The notes under the pieces: generated by a model | Database searches by the model: none | What the model was told of the DNA's origin: nothing | What the model saw: only the letters and a program-made list of their open reading frames with translations | DNA from: JACNFS01 sp964582065 | GTDB lineage: Bacteria; Chloroflexota; Dehalococcoidia; GIF9; UBA5629 | NCBI GenBank assembly: GCA_964582065.1 | Contig: CAZOQG010000061.1 | Location: 1-11,084, forward strand | Direction of reading: 5' to 3' | DNA: 11,084 nt | Shown here: piece by piece, positions 1-6,331 of the stretch | Position numbering within the stretch: position 1 is the stretch's first letter | How the letters are laid out: the number at the start of each line of letters is the position of its first letter | Translations under genes and position numbers: made by a program

Positions 1-189
1 AAATTGTCATCTTGCCAGAACTAATGAGACAGGCTGTGGGGACCTGACACTCACAGAAAATCTCATTGTTCTGAGTTTCTTCCACAAATTTATGCACCCG
101 CAGCTGACCTGTGGGCAGGCGACTGGCACATAATTTACCTGCTTATTATTTCGCATTTCCTATCCGGTACTACATGATGCTGCACACTG
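1..189. other. Left-edge region, no confident gene
   Basis: Two reading frames enter from the left edge and cannot be judged. One on the + strand stops at 45-47 after about 14 codons ending in LMRQAVGT. One on the - strand is open from the stop at 143-145 leftwards out of the window, with possible GTG starts at 97 or 85 and a Cys-containing stretch reading CECQVPTACL. A weak hairpin with one G-T pair sits at 97-115 (CCCGCAG, 5-base loop, CTGTGGG). None of these is long enough to name. Confidence 0.3.
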
Positions 190-218
190 TTGACAAATGC
201 CGTGTGGTGCTGTAAAGT
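190..218 (+). promoter_or_regulatory. Sigma-70-type promoter for the signalling genes
   Basis: A perfect -35 hexamer TTGACA (190-195) is followed by exactly 17 bases and then TAAAGT (213-218), which matches TATAAT at four of six positions. Transcription should begin near 225, giving a leader of about 55 bases before the ATG at 279. That leader contains the ribosome binding site AGGAGGG (267-273), 5 bases from the ATG. No other strong hexamer pair was noticed upstream of 279. Confidence 0.65.
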
Positions 219-278
219 ATTGATTAGTTCCGCCCTTGTGAAACGTGTGTTCAGTTAACCAATTATAGGAGGGTCAGA

Positions 279-818
279 ATGGATAAGCTTCTTAGTAGTA
301 GGGAAATAGCGGGATACCTCAATTTGGAACCGGTAACAGTAAGGCGCAAAGCTGCAAAGGGAGAAATACCCTCAATCAGAATTGGCAATCGTTTCCGCTT
401 TGACAGGGAACAAATCGATAGATGGCTGCTGCAGAATCGGGTTACAAGGCAAGCGCACATTCTGGTTGTCGACGACGACCCGGTAATCGGGCGGTTGTTC
501 GTAGATAGTCTAAAAAACGATAGTTATCAGGTGACGACTACCGAGAGCAGCGTTGAGGCTTTGGAACTTGCCGCCAACCGCCGCTTTGACCTGGTTTTCC
601 TAGACCTGGTAATGCCAGAGCTTGACGGCAGTGAGCTTTTCCGCCGCATTCGGGAGATAGACGATGATGTACCAATAGCCATCATAACTGGCTATCCTGA
701 TAGCGACCGGATGAATAGAGCTATGGAGCAAGGTCCCTTCCTAGTTATGAAGAAGCCTTTTGATAGTGAGGAGATACTGAAAGCTGTCCGTAGCTTTACC
801 CAAAGCGCTAAGGGCTGA
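279..818 (+). CDS. DNA-binding response regulator: excisionase/MerR-type HTH head fused to receiver
   Basis: This 179-residue soluble protein probably changes gene expression on phosphorylation. Residues about 4-52 form a small helix-turn-helix of the excisionase/BldC class: SSREIAGYLNL, then VTVRRKAAKGEIP, a basic wing around R34-R40, and a closing DREQIDRWL helix. Residues 59-175 are a CheY-like receiver with the acidic pocket D65/D66, phospho-acceptor D109 in FLDLVMPELDG, T137 in IITG, and K159 in KKPF, so the receiver looks intact. The order is unusual, because most response regulators carry the receiver first and the output domain last. The ATG at 279 has a strong ribosome binding site (AGGAGGG, 5-base spacer). 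The sensor kinase gene follows on the same strand after about 80 bases, so that kinase is the likely partner. Target genes are unknown; autoregulation is possible but untested. Confidence 0.88.
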   Translation: MDKLLSSREIAGYLNLEPVTVRRKAAKGEIPSIRIGNRFRFDREQIDRWLLQNRVTRQAHILVVDDDPVIGRLFVDSLKNDSYQVTTTESSVEALELAANRRFDLVFLDLVMPELDGSELFRRIREIDDDVPIAIITGYPDSDRMNRAMEQGPFLVMKKPFDSEEILKAVRSFTQSAKG

Positions 819-831
819 AAAAGGCCGGGAG

Positions 832-856
832 CGCTATGCTATGGAAGGACATAGCG
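832..856 (+). other. Intercistronic hairpin before the kinase ribosome binding sites
   Basis: CGCTATG (832-838) and CATAGCG (850-856) are a perfect 7-bp inverted repeat with an 11-base loop. The hairpin lies between the regulator stop codon (816-818) and the ribosome binding sites of the kinase gene. No T-run follows, so it is not an ordinary terminator. It could stabilise or process the mRNA, be a protein-binding site, or be chance. Confidence 0.35.
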
Positions 857-884
857 ACGGGGGAGGCAAACAGTGTGGAAGCAG

Positions 885-891
885 AAAGGAG
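885..891 (+). promoter_or_regulatory. Ribosome binding site choosing ATG 900 for the kinase
   Basis: AAAGGAG lies 8 bases before ATG 900. A competing in-frame GTG at 873 also has a purine-rich site, GGGGGAGG (859-866), 6 bases ahead of it. I prefer ATG 900 because the protein then opens directly with the MKTTKAQLVDEL coiled coil. The nine extra residues from the GTG (WKQKGEGK-like) add no recognisable structure. Confidence 0.6.
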
Positions 892-899
892 AAGGAAAG

Positions 900-3800
900 A
901 TGAAAACGACAAAAGCCCAGCTCGTGGATGAACTGGCGCGGTTGCGCCAGCGGGTTAGTGAGTTGGAGGCATCAGAGACGGCGCGTAAGCAGGCAGAGGA
1001 AGTGCTGCGGGAACTGGAAGAGCGATATCGCCTTCTCTTCGAACAGGCGGCTGATTCAATCATCGTCGTTGACGTAGACAGCGGAGAACTGGTGGACTTT
1101 AACGAGAGGGCCCACATGAACCTTGGTTACAGCCGCGAGGAATTTCAGAGGCTCAGGATTGCCGACTTTGAGGTCATTGAGTCTGAGGAGGAAGTCGCCA
1201 AGCACACCCGGAGGATTAGCAAGAAGGGGACTGCTTTGTTTGAAACCAAACACAGGACAAAGAGCGGCGACATACGCGATGTCGAGGTGACGGCGAGGGC
1301 TCTTTCCGCCAGTGGGAGGAACATGGTTCAGAGTATATTGCGCGACATCACCGAACGTAAGCAGGCAGAGGAGATGTTACGACAGTCAGAGGAGAGATAC
1401 CGGACTATCCTGGATCAGATAGAAGAGGCCTACTACGAGCAAGACCTGGCCGGCAATTTCACCTTCGTCAATAATGCATTGTGCCGGCGATTGGAATATT
1501 GCCGGGAAGAGCTGATAGGATTGAACTATCGAGCATATATACCTGAAAAGGATGTTCGCAGTGTGTATGAAACCTGGAATAAGGTGTATCGGACAGGCAA
1601 GCCACTGAAATGGCAGGTTCAGGAAAATGTCACAAAGGATGGAAGGCGAGTTTTCGTCGAAAATTGCGTTTCTCCGCTGTGGAACGAGGCCGGGGAGATT
1701 ATCGCTTTCCGCGGAGTTAGCCGCGACATCACCGAGCGGAAGCAGGCGGAGGAAGCCCTAAGGCAATCTGAAGAGAGATATCGGACTATCCTGGAGGAGA
1801 TGGAAGAGGGCTACCATGAACTGGACCTCAACGGCAACCTCGCCTTTTTCAACGATTCAATGTGTCGGATGCTGGGGTATTCCAGGAAAGAGATGATGGG
1901 AATGAACTACCGGGCCTGCACACCCCCAGAAGATGTCAAGGCCGTGTTTAAGGACTATAATCGGGTGTATCGGACAGGAAAGCCAATGAAAGCCTTGTCT
2001 TACAAAACCATTCGAAAGGATGGGAGCGCAGCATTTGCCGAAGTCTCAATTTTTCCCCTGCGAAATAATGACGGAGAGGTTGTCGGATTTCGGGGAATTC
2101 GCCGCGACATCACCGAGCGCAAGCAGATGGAGGAGGCGTTGAGACAGTCGGAGGAGAGATACCGTACTATCCTGGAGGAGATGGAAGATAGCTACTTTGA
2201 GGTAGACCTTGCCGGCAATTACACCTTCGTTAATGATGCAAACTGTCGTGCCCTTGGATGTTCCAGAGAAGAGTTGCTGGGAGCAGGCTACCGACCCTAT
2301 ATGGCTGAAGAGGATGCCAAGACCGTATTTAAGGCATTCCTTCAAGTCTACCGAACAGGCGAGCCAAACAGAGGCCTTTCTTATAGGGTTGTTCGAAAGG
2401 ATGGTAGCACAGGATTTAGCCAACTCTCGGCTTTTCCTCTGCGAAACCGGGAAGGAGAGATTATCGGATTTCGGGGAATCGGTCGAGACATTACCGAGCG
2501 TAAGCAGGCAGAGGAAGTGCTAAGGCAATCGGAGGAGAGATATCGCACTATCCTGGAGGAAATCGAAGATAGCTATTTCGAGCTAGACCTTGCCGGCAAT
2601 TACACCTTCGTTAATGATGCAAACTGTCGTGCCCTTGGATGTTCCAGAGAAGAGTTGCTGGGAGCAGGCTACCGACCCTATATGGCTGAAGAGGATGCCA
2701 AGGCCATATTTAAGGCATTCAATCAGGTCTACCGAACGGGCAAGCCAAACAAAGGCCTTTCTTATAGGGTTATTCGCAAGGATGGGAGCGCAGCATTTGG
2801 CGAACTCTCGGCTTTTCCTCTGCGAAACCGGGAAGGAGAGATTATCGGATTTCGTGGTGTCGGCAGCGACATTACCGAGCGCAAGCAGATGGAGGAGGCG
2901 TTGAGACAGTCGGAGGAGAGATACCGTCTACTTGCCGAGAATGCTAAAGACGCCATTTGGACGGTGGATATGAACATGCGGCCCACCTTCATGGGTCCTT
3001 CTATTACTAGCCTGCTAGGTTACAGTGTTGAGGAAGCCATGGTCAAATCGATGGAAGAAGTCTATACCCCCGCCTCGCTTGAGATTGCGATGAAGCTTCT
3101 TGCACAAGAACTGGCCAGAGAAAATATGGAACACAAGGACCTATCTAGGTCGCGGGTACTGGAGTTTGAGTTAATTCATAAGGATGGTTCGATAGTGCCG
3201 ATCGAAGGCAAGTTTAGCTTTATTCGTGGGCCTGACGCACAGCCCGTCGAGATTTTAGCGATAGCCCGCGACATCACCGAGCGTAAGCAAATGGAGGAGG
3301 AGAAAAAGGAACTGGAGCAGAAGGCCCAGATAGAAAGCCGCCTGGCTTCTCTTGGCCTCCTGGCATCAGGCGTTGGCCACGAGATAAATAACCCCCTCAC
3401 CGGTGTTATCGGGTATGCCCAGTTGTTACTTGGGAGGGATATCCCTCAAGATATCAGGAAAGACGTAGAGAGTATCAATAAGGAGGCACAACGGGTAGCC
3501 AATATTGTAAAGAAGCTGGTTGCCTTTGCCCGCTACCAGAAGCCCCAGCGAACCTATGCCGGTATTAGCGACATTGTAGCCGGTACCGTTGACCTGCTGG
3601 CTCACCAGTTGGAGATCAGTAATATACAAACGAACCTCCATCTTGACCCCAACCTGCCCTGGACTATAGCTGATATCGGTCAACTCCAGCAGGTTTTTCT
3701 CAATATAATCATAAATGCCGAGACCGAGATGAGACTGGCCCACGGCAAAGGGAAACTCTCCATCAAGACAGAGAAGACAGACAACACCATCCGGGTATCT

Positions 3801-4436
3801 TTCAAGGATGATGGCCTGGGCATAGCCAAAGAGAACCTGGAGAAGATATTCGACCCCTTCTTTACCACCAGGGAAGTGGGCGAAGGTACAGGGCTTGGCC
3901 TGAGCATCTGCCACGAGATAATTGCCGAGCATGGCGGCAGCATATATGCTGAAAGTAAGTCGGGCAAGGGAGCCACCTTCATAGTAGAATTGCCTGTAGT
4001 TGCTGAGGAGAAACACCCGCAAGCGGCCAAGCCCGTTGCTGAAGAGGCCGCAAGGGCAGCCGGGGCAAGGATACTGGTGGTAGATGATGAGCGGCTAATC
4101 CTGGACTTTGTTAGCCGGGTGCTAACCGATGAGGGACACGAGGTGGAGATCGTAGACAATGCCGCGGATGCCTTAAGAAAGATTGAGAGTGAAAGGTACA
4201 GCCTCATCCTATTGGACATCAAGATGCCGGGAATGAGCGGTATCGAGTTGTACAACCATCTCAAGAAAACGGCTCAATCTTTGGCCAGGAGAGTGGTCTT
4301 TATCACCGGTGATGTTATGGGGGCCGAGACCACGGCTTTCCTCTTCAGGATTAAAGCCCCTCGCATCGATAAGCCCTTTGATGCTGAGCAGCTAAAGAGC
4401 GAAATAAACCGCATACTAGCCCGGGGTAGAAGCTAA
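900..4436 (+). CDS. Soluble hybrid sensor histidine kinase with six PAS domains and a C-terminal receiver
   Basis: This protein senses an unknown signal and autophosphorylates. Numbered from ATG 900 it has 1178 residues. A coiled coil covers about 5-40. Six PAS modules begin at about R42, R166, R293, R420, R547 and R674, each closing with a DITERKQ linker. The kinase core has phospho-acceptor H827 in GHEINNPL, an N-box around N939, a G1 box DGLGI at 971-975, an F-box FDPFFTT, and a G2 box GEGTGLGL at 994-1001. The receiver has D1062/D1063, phospho-acceptor D1106 in LDIKMPG, T1136 and K1158. All catalytic residues are present. I see no membrane segment or signal peptide, so the signal is probably cytoplasmic; the PAS ligand or cofactor cannot be told. 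The neighbouring DNA-binding receiver (279-818) is the natural output partner. An HPt relay domain is not visible. A GTG start at 873 would add nine residues. Confidence 0.93.
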   Translation: MKTTKAQLVDELARLRQRVSELEASETARKQAEEVLRELEERYRLLFEQAADSIIVVDVDSGELVDFNERAHMNLGYSREEFQRLRIADFEVIESEEEVAKHTRRISKKGTALFETKHRTKSGDIRDVEVTARALSASGRNMVQSILRDITERKQAEEMLRQSEERYRTILDQIEEAYYEQDLAGNFTFVNNALCRRLEYCREELIGLNYRAYIPEKDVRSVYETWNKVYRTGKPLKWQVQENVTKDGRRVFVENCVSPLWNEAGEIIAFRGVSRDITERKQAEEALRQSEERYRTILEEMEEGYHELDLNGNLAFFNDSMCRMLGYSRKEMMGMNYRACTPPEDVKAVFKDYNRVYRTGKPMKALSYKTIRKDGSAAFAEVSIFPLRNNDGEVVGFRGIRRDITERKQMEEALRQSEERYRTILEEMEDSYFEVDLAGNYTFVNDANCRALGCSREELLGAGYRPYMAEEDAKTVFKAFLQVYRTGEPNRGLSYRVVRKDGSTGFSQLSAFPLRNREGEIIGFRGIGRDITERKQAEEVLRQSEERYRTILEEIEDSYFELDLAGNYTFVNDANCRALGCSREELLGAGYRPYMAEEDAKAIFKAFNQVYRTGKPNKGLSYRVIRKDGSAAFGELSAFPLRNREGEIIGFRGVGSDITERKQMEEALRQSEERYRLLAENAKDAIWTVDMNMRPTFMGPSITSLLGYSVEEAMVKSMEEVYTPASLEIAMKLLAQELARENMEHKDLSRSRVLEFELIHKDGSIVPIEGKFSFIRGPDAQPVEILAIARDITERKQMEEEKKELEQKAQIESRLASLGLLASGVGHEINNPLTGVIGYAQLLLGRDIPQDIRKDVESINKEAQRVANIVKKLVAFARYQKPQRTYAGISDIVAGTVDLLAHQLEISNIQTNLHLDPNLPWTIADIGQLQQVFLNIIINAETEMRLAHGKGKLSIKTEKTDNTIRVSFKDDGLGIAKENLEKIFDPFFTTREVGEGTGLGLSICHEIIAEHGGSIYAESKSGKGATFIVELPVVAEEKHPQAAKPVAEEAARAAGARILVVDDERLILDFVSRVLTDEGHEVEIVDNAADALRKIESERYSLILLDIKMPGMSGIELYNHLKKTAQSLARRVVFITGDVMGAETTAFLFRIKAPRIDKPFDAEQLKSEINRILARGRS
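1395..2918 (+). repeat. Four tandem 381-bp PAS-coding units
   Basis: Units begin at 1395, 1776, 2157 and 2538, each at the Arg codon of the SEERYR linker, and each is exactly 381 bp (127 codons). The DITERKQ Asp codons at 1344, 1725, 2106, 2487 and 2868 confirm the spacing. The units encode PAS domains 2 to 5 of the kinase. The outer PAS domains, 1 and 6, differ in length and sequence. The third and fourth units are by far the most alike. Confidence 0.9.
2203..2702 (+). repeat. Near-identical halves of PAS4 and PAS5, with a perfect 119-bp direct repeat
   Basis: Bases 2203-2321 are identical to 2584-2702 (119 bp, offset 381). A second perfect match of 52 bp joins 2422-2473 to 2803-2854 at the same offset. 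Even third codon positions are unchanged, while flanking parts of the same modules differ, which points to recent duplication or gene conversion. Such repeats can recombine, so module number may vary between strains, or be collapsed in a short-read assembly. Confidence 0.92.
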
Positions 4437-4476
4437 ATACGAAAATGCAAAATTGTTGCTATGGTAGACATGTAGT

Positions 4477-4494
4477 GCGAGGCTTTAGCCTCGC
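4477..4494. terminator. Hairpin between convergent genes, possible terminator
   Basis: GCGAGGC (4477-4483), loop TTTA, GCCTCGC (4488-4494): a perfect GC-rich 7-bp stem with a 4-base loop. It lies 40 bases past the kinase stop and 78 bases past the recO stop, where a terminator serving both strands would be expected. Neither strand has a clear T-run after it, so termination would not be of the textbook intrinsic kind. It could instead be a dispersed palindromic repeat. Confidence 0.45.
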
Positions 4495-4554
4495 CTAGCT
4501 CAAAAGCTCTCGGTACGAGTGTTCTGACCCTAAAAGGAAAAAGATAGTTTTCTC

Positions 4555-4589
4555 ACTTTTGGCTTTTGGCCTTTAACTTCGGACTTCCT
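4555..4589. repeat. Degenerate heptad repeat overlapping the recO 3' end
   Basis: Read in sevens, the + strand gives ACTTTTG, GCTTTTG, GCCTTTA, ACTTCGG, ACTTCCT. The first two differ at one base and the later ones are decayed. The run crosses the recO stop codon (4573-4575) and contributes its last codons. Heptamer runs of this ACTTTTG type are known as short tandem repeats in other bacteria, notably cyanobacteria. Calling this one a relative is inference. Confidence 0.35.
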
Positions 4590-5340
4590 GTCTTAGCTTA
4601 TCCAGCCAGGCCGTTGACTTGAGCTGTCTCTCTAGAAGATACTTGATGTATTCCCGCAGTACTTGCTCCAACTCTGAAGATAACTGTGGATTGATTCTAA
4701 CTTTGCTGGCGGTGGCGTAATCGCACTCCTGCCACAGGCGCAAGACTTTCAGGGCGTTTAAGGACAGGGGGCCAGCTATCGGCTCCTGGTAGCCACAGTC
4801 ATGACAAAGGGCACCCCCCTGGCTGGAGCTGAAGAAGTTGGCTACTGGCTGGAGAGGTGCACTGCAACCGGCGCACTGCTGCAGTCGGGGGCGATATCCG
4901 AGATGGTCGAGGAGATGAAGTTCAAAATAGCGCAGCACAGGCTCACCATCTTTAGCCTCAGACAACTGGTGTAGGGTGTCGAGCAATAGGTTAAAGAGGC
5001 GACGATTTTCAATGTGTTCAGCAGTGAAGGAGTCAACGAGTTCTAAGATATAGAGACCATAAGAAATACGCCCCAAGTCATCCTTTAGCGGCAAGAAGTT
5101 ATCAATGGTCTGGGCTTCAGTGATGATATCAAGGTTGCGGCCTCGAGCTAGCATTAGCAGGCTATGAGTAAGAAGCTCTACATGACCGCCAAGCTTGCTT
5201 TTGGGGCGGCGCGTTCCCTTGGCTACGGCTTTTATTTTGCCAAGGTCAGCGGTATAGAGAGTTAGGATTCTATCGGCTTCGCCCAGCTTGGTTCGCTTGA
5301 GAATAATAGCTTCTGTTTGGTAAACCCGAGGCGCTGTCAT
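4573..5340 (-). CDS. recO: DNA repair protein RecO
   Basis: RecO works with RecR to displace single-strand binding protein and load RecA onto gapped DNA in recombinational repair. The 255-residue length is typical. Residues about 5-80 match the N-terminal OB fold (YQTEAIILKRTKLGEADRIL, then DLGKIKAVAKGTRR). A helical region follows. A four-Cys zinc site is formed by C156, C159, C179 and C182 (CAGC and CHDC), as in many bacterial RecO proteins but absent from E. coli RecO. The gene starts with ATG 13 bases after the recR stop codon. Only a weak GTAGG stands before it, so translation probably depends on coupling to recR. It is the last gene of the dnaX-ybaB-recR-recO run. Its final codons lie in a heptad-like low-complexity stretch. 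Confidence 0.95.
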   Translation of the reverse strand: MTAPRVYQTEAIILKRTKLGEADRILTLYTADLGKIKAVAKGTRRPKSKLGGHVELLTHSLLMLARGRNLDIITEAQTIDNFLPLKDDLGRISYGLYILELVDSFTAEHIENRRLFNLLLDTLHQLSEAKDGEPVLRYFELHLLDHLGYRPRLQQCAGCSAPLQPVANFFSSSQGGALCHDCGYQEPIAGPLSLNALKVLRLWQECDYATASKVRINPQLSSELEQVLREYIKYLLERQLKSTAWLDKLRQEVRS

Positions 5341-5353
5341 GGCCTACACGTGG

Positions 5354-5965
5354 TCACATTTCCTGTCTTCCCTCTAAGGCTCGGGCAATGGTCACGTCAT
5401 CAGCGTATTCCAGGTCACCACCGTAGGGCAAACCACGAGCCAGTCGGGTGACTCGGATACCTAGAGGGGCAACCAGGCGCTGAAGATACATACTTGTGGT
5501 TTCTCCTTCCAGGTTAGGATTGGTTGCCAGTATCACCTCGGTCACCAAGCCACCATTGAGGCGAGACAGAAGCTCTTTGATTTTCAGTTCCTCAGCACCT
5601 ATGCCGTCAGCCGGAGCGATCACACCATGAAGCACATGGTAGAGGCCGTTGAACTTCTTTGTGCGTTCCAGAGGAAGAATATCTATGGGCTCTTCGACGA
5701 CACAGATTGTGGTATGGTCGCGCTCTGTATCACGGCAGATAGGGCAAGGGTCGGAATCAGTGATATTAAGACAAATGGAACACAAGCTCAATTTTTCTTT
5801 CACCGCTCTGATAGCCTCAGCTAGTGCCTCAGCCTGCTCTCCAGGTGCCCGCAGCAAATGGTAGGTTAGTCGTTGGGCGCTCTTTGGCCCAATGCCAGGC
5901 AACTTGTTGAACTCTTCAACTAATCTGGCTATTGGCTCGGCGGCAGGCATGAAATCGGCATTCAA
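5354..5965 (-). CDS. recR: Recombination mediator RecR
   Basis: RecR forms a ring-shaped clamp on DNA and acts with RecO and RecF in RecA loading. The 203-residue protein shows the family layout: helix-hairpin-helix LPGIGPKSAQRL at 22-33, four-Cys zinc site C62, C65, C74, C77 (CSIC and CPIC), a Toprim domain from about 86 with VVEEPIDIL at 89-97 and ATNPNLEGE, and the C-terminal LARGLPYGGDLEYAD segment. The start is probably TTG 5965-5963, because AGGAG (5979-5975) lies 9 bases before it. The first in-frame ATG (5950-5948, five codons later) would be 24 bases from that site. ybaB lies 60 bases upstream and recO 13 bases downstream, which fits one operon. Confidence 0.96.
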   Translation of the reverse strand: MNADFMPAAEPIARLVEEFNKLPGIGPKSAQRLTYHLLRAPGEQAEALAEAIRAVKEKLSLCSICLNITDSDPCPICRDTERDHTTICVVEEPIDILPLERTKKFNGLYHVLHGVIAPADGIGAEELKIKELLSRLNGGLVTEVILATNPNLEGETTSMYLQRLVAPLGIRVTRLARGLPYGGDLEYADDVTIARALEGRQEM

Positions 5966-5974
5966 GAATTCAGT

Positions 5975-5979
5975 CTCCT
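5975..5979 (-). promoter_or_regulatory. Ribosome binding site favouring the TTG start of recR
   Basis: On the - strand AGGAG stands 9 bases before TTG 5965-5963. The alternative ATG at 5950-5948 has no comparable site at a usable distance, so the TTG start is preferred. Confidence 0.6.
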
Positions 5980-5985
5980 GGCGGA

Positions 5986-6015
5986 AATGTAAAAGTTAGA
6001 ATGTAAAATGCAAAA
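5986..6015. repeat. AATGYAAAA short repeats in the recR-ybaB gap
   Basis: The 60-base gap between ybaB and recR holds AATGTAAAA at 5986-5994 and 6000-6008 and AATGCAAAA at 6007-6015. AATGCAAAA occurs again at 4444-4452, just after the kinase stop. The A-rich composition contrasts with the flanking genes. It may be a decayed intergenic repeat rather than a regulatory site. Confidence 0.3.
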
Positions 6016-6025
6016 ACTCCTGTCG

Positions 6026-6331
6026 CTAAAACAGTCCTGGAATTTTGAGTCCACCGGTTAGGCTGCTTAAGTGGCTGGCAGCAAGTTCCTGCGACTTTTG
6101 AATGGCTTCGTTCACTGCTGCTGTGACCAAGTCCTCGAGGAACTCAGCGTCTTCCGGATTGATTACCTCTGGCGATATGCTAACTGAGCGAATCTTTTGC
6201 TGACCGTCAACCACTATCTTGATTGCGCCGCCACCCGAACTTACTTCAGCGGTCATCTCGGCCAGCTCTTCCTGAGCCTTGGCTAGTTTGGCCTGGAGTT
6301 GTTGCGCTTGGCGAAAGACGTTCTTATTCAT
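6026..6331 (-). CDS. ybaB: Nucleoid-associated protein, YbaB/EbfC family
   Basis: Small dimeric DNA-binding protein of the YbaB/EbfC family, which coats the nucleoid and is widely encoded between dnaX and recR. The 101 residues give an N-terminal helix rich in Gln, Lys and Ala (FRQAQQLQAKLAKAQEELAEM), a beta sheet (GGGAIKIVVDGQQKIRSVSI), and the helix EFLEDLVTAAVNEAIQKSQE with the usual LTGGLKIPGLF end. Its ATG overlaps the dnaX stop as ATGA (6331-6328). The ribosome binding site GGAGGAGGA is formed by the last Glu codons of dnaX, so the two genes are translationally coupled. The exact role within repair or replication is not settled for the family. Confidence 0.94.
   Translation of the reverse strand: MNKNVFRQAQQLQAKLAKAQEELAEMTAEVSSGGGAIKIVVDGQQKIRSVSISPEVINPEDAEFLEDLVTAAVNEAIQKSQELAASHLSSLTGGLKIPGLF

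Noticed and set aside
50..80. Terminator-like stem CAGAA/TTCTG followed by TTTCTT
   Set aside because: Only five AT-rich pairs with a 10-base loop; likely chance.
2209..2904. Two near-identical 104-codon + strand frames (2209-2523 and 2590-2904)
   Set aside because: They are the duplicated PAS4/PAS5 DNA read in a wrong frame. Their similarity comes from the 381-bp repeat, not from a gene family.
1395..2918. CRISPR-like array because of regular spacing
   Set aside because: The 381-bp period is a coding repeat of PAS domains with an open frame throughout, not short repeats with unique spacers.
3426..4264. Two long minus-strand open frames (198 and 194 codons) inside the kinase gene
   Set aside because: They lie opposite the well-conserved kinase core and receiver, show no recognisable motif, and overlap each other; they are shadows of the real frame.
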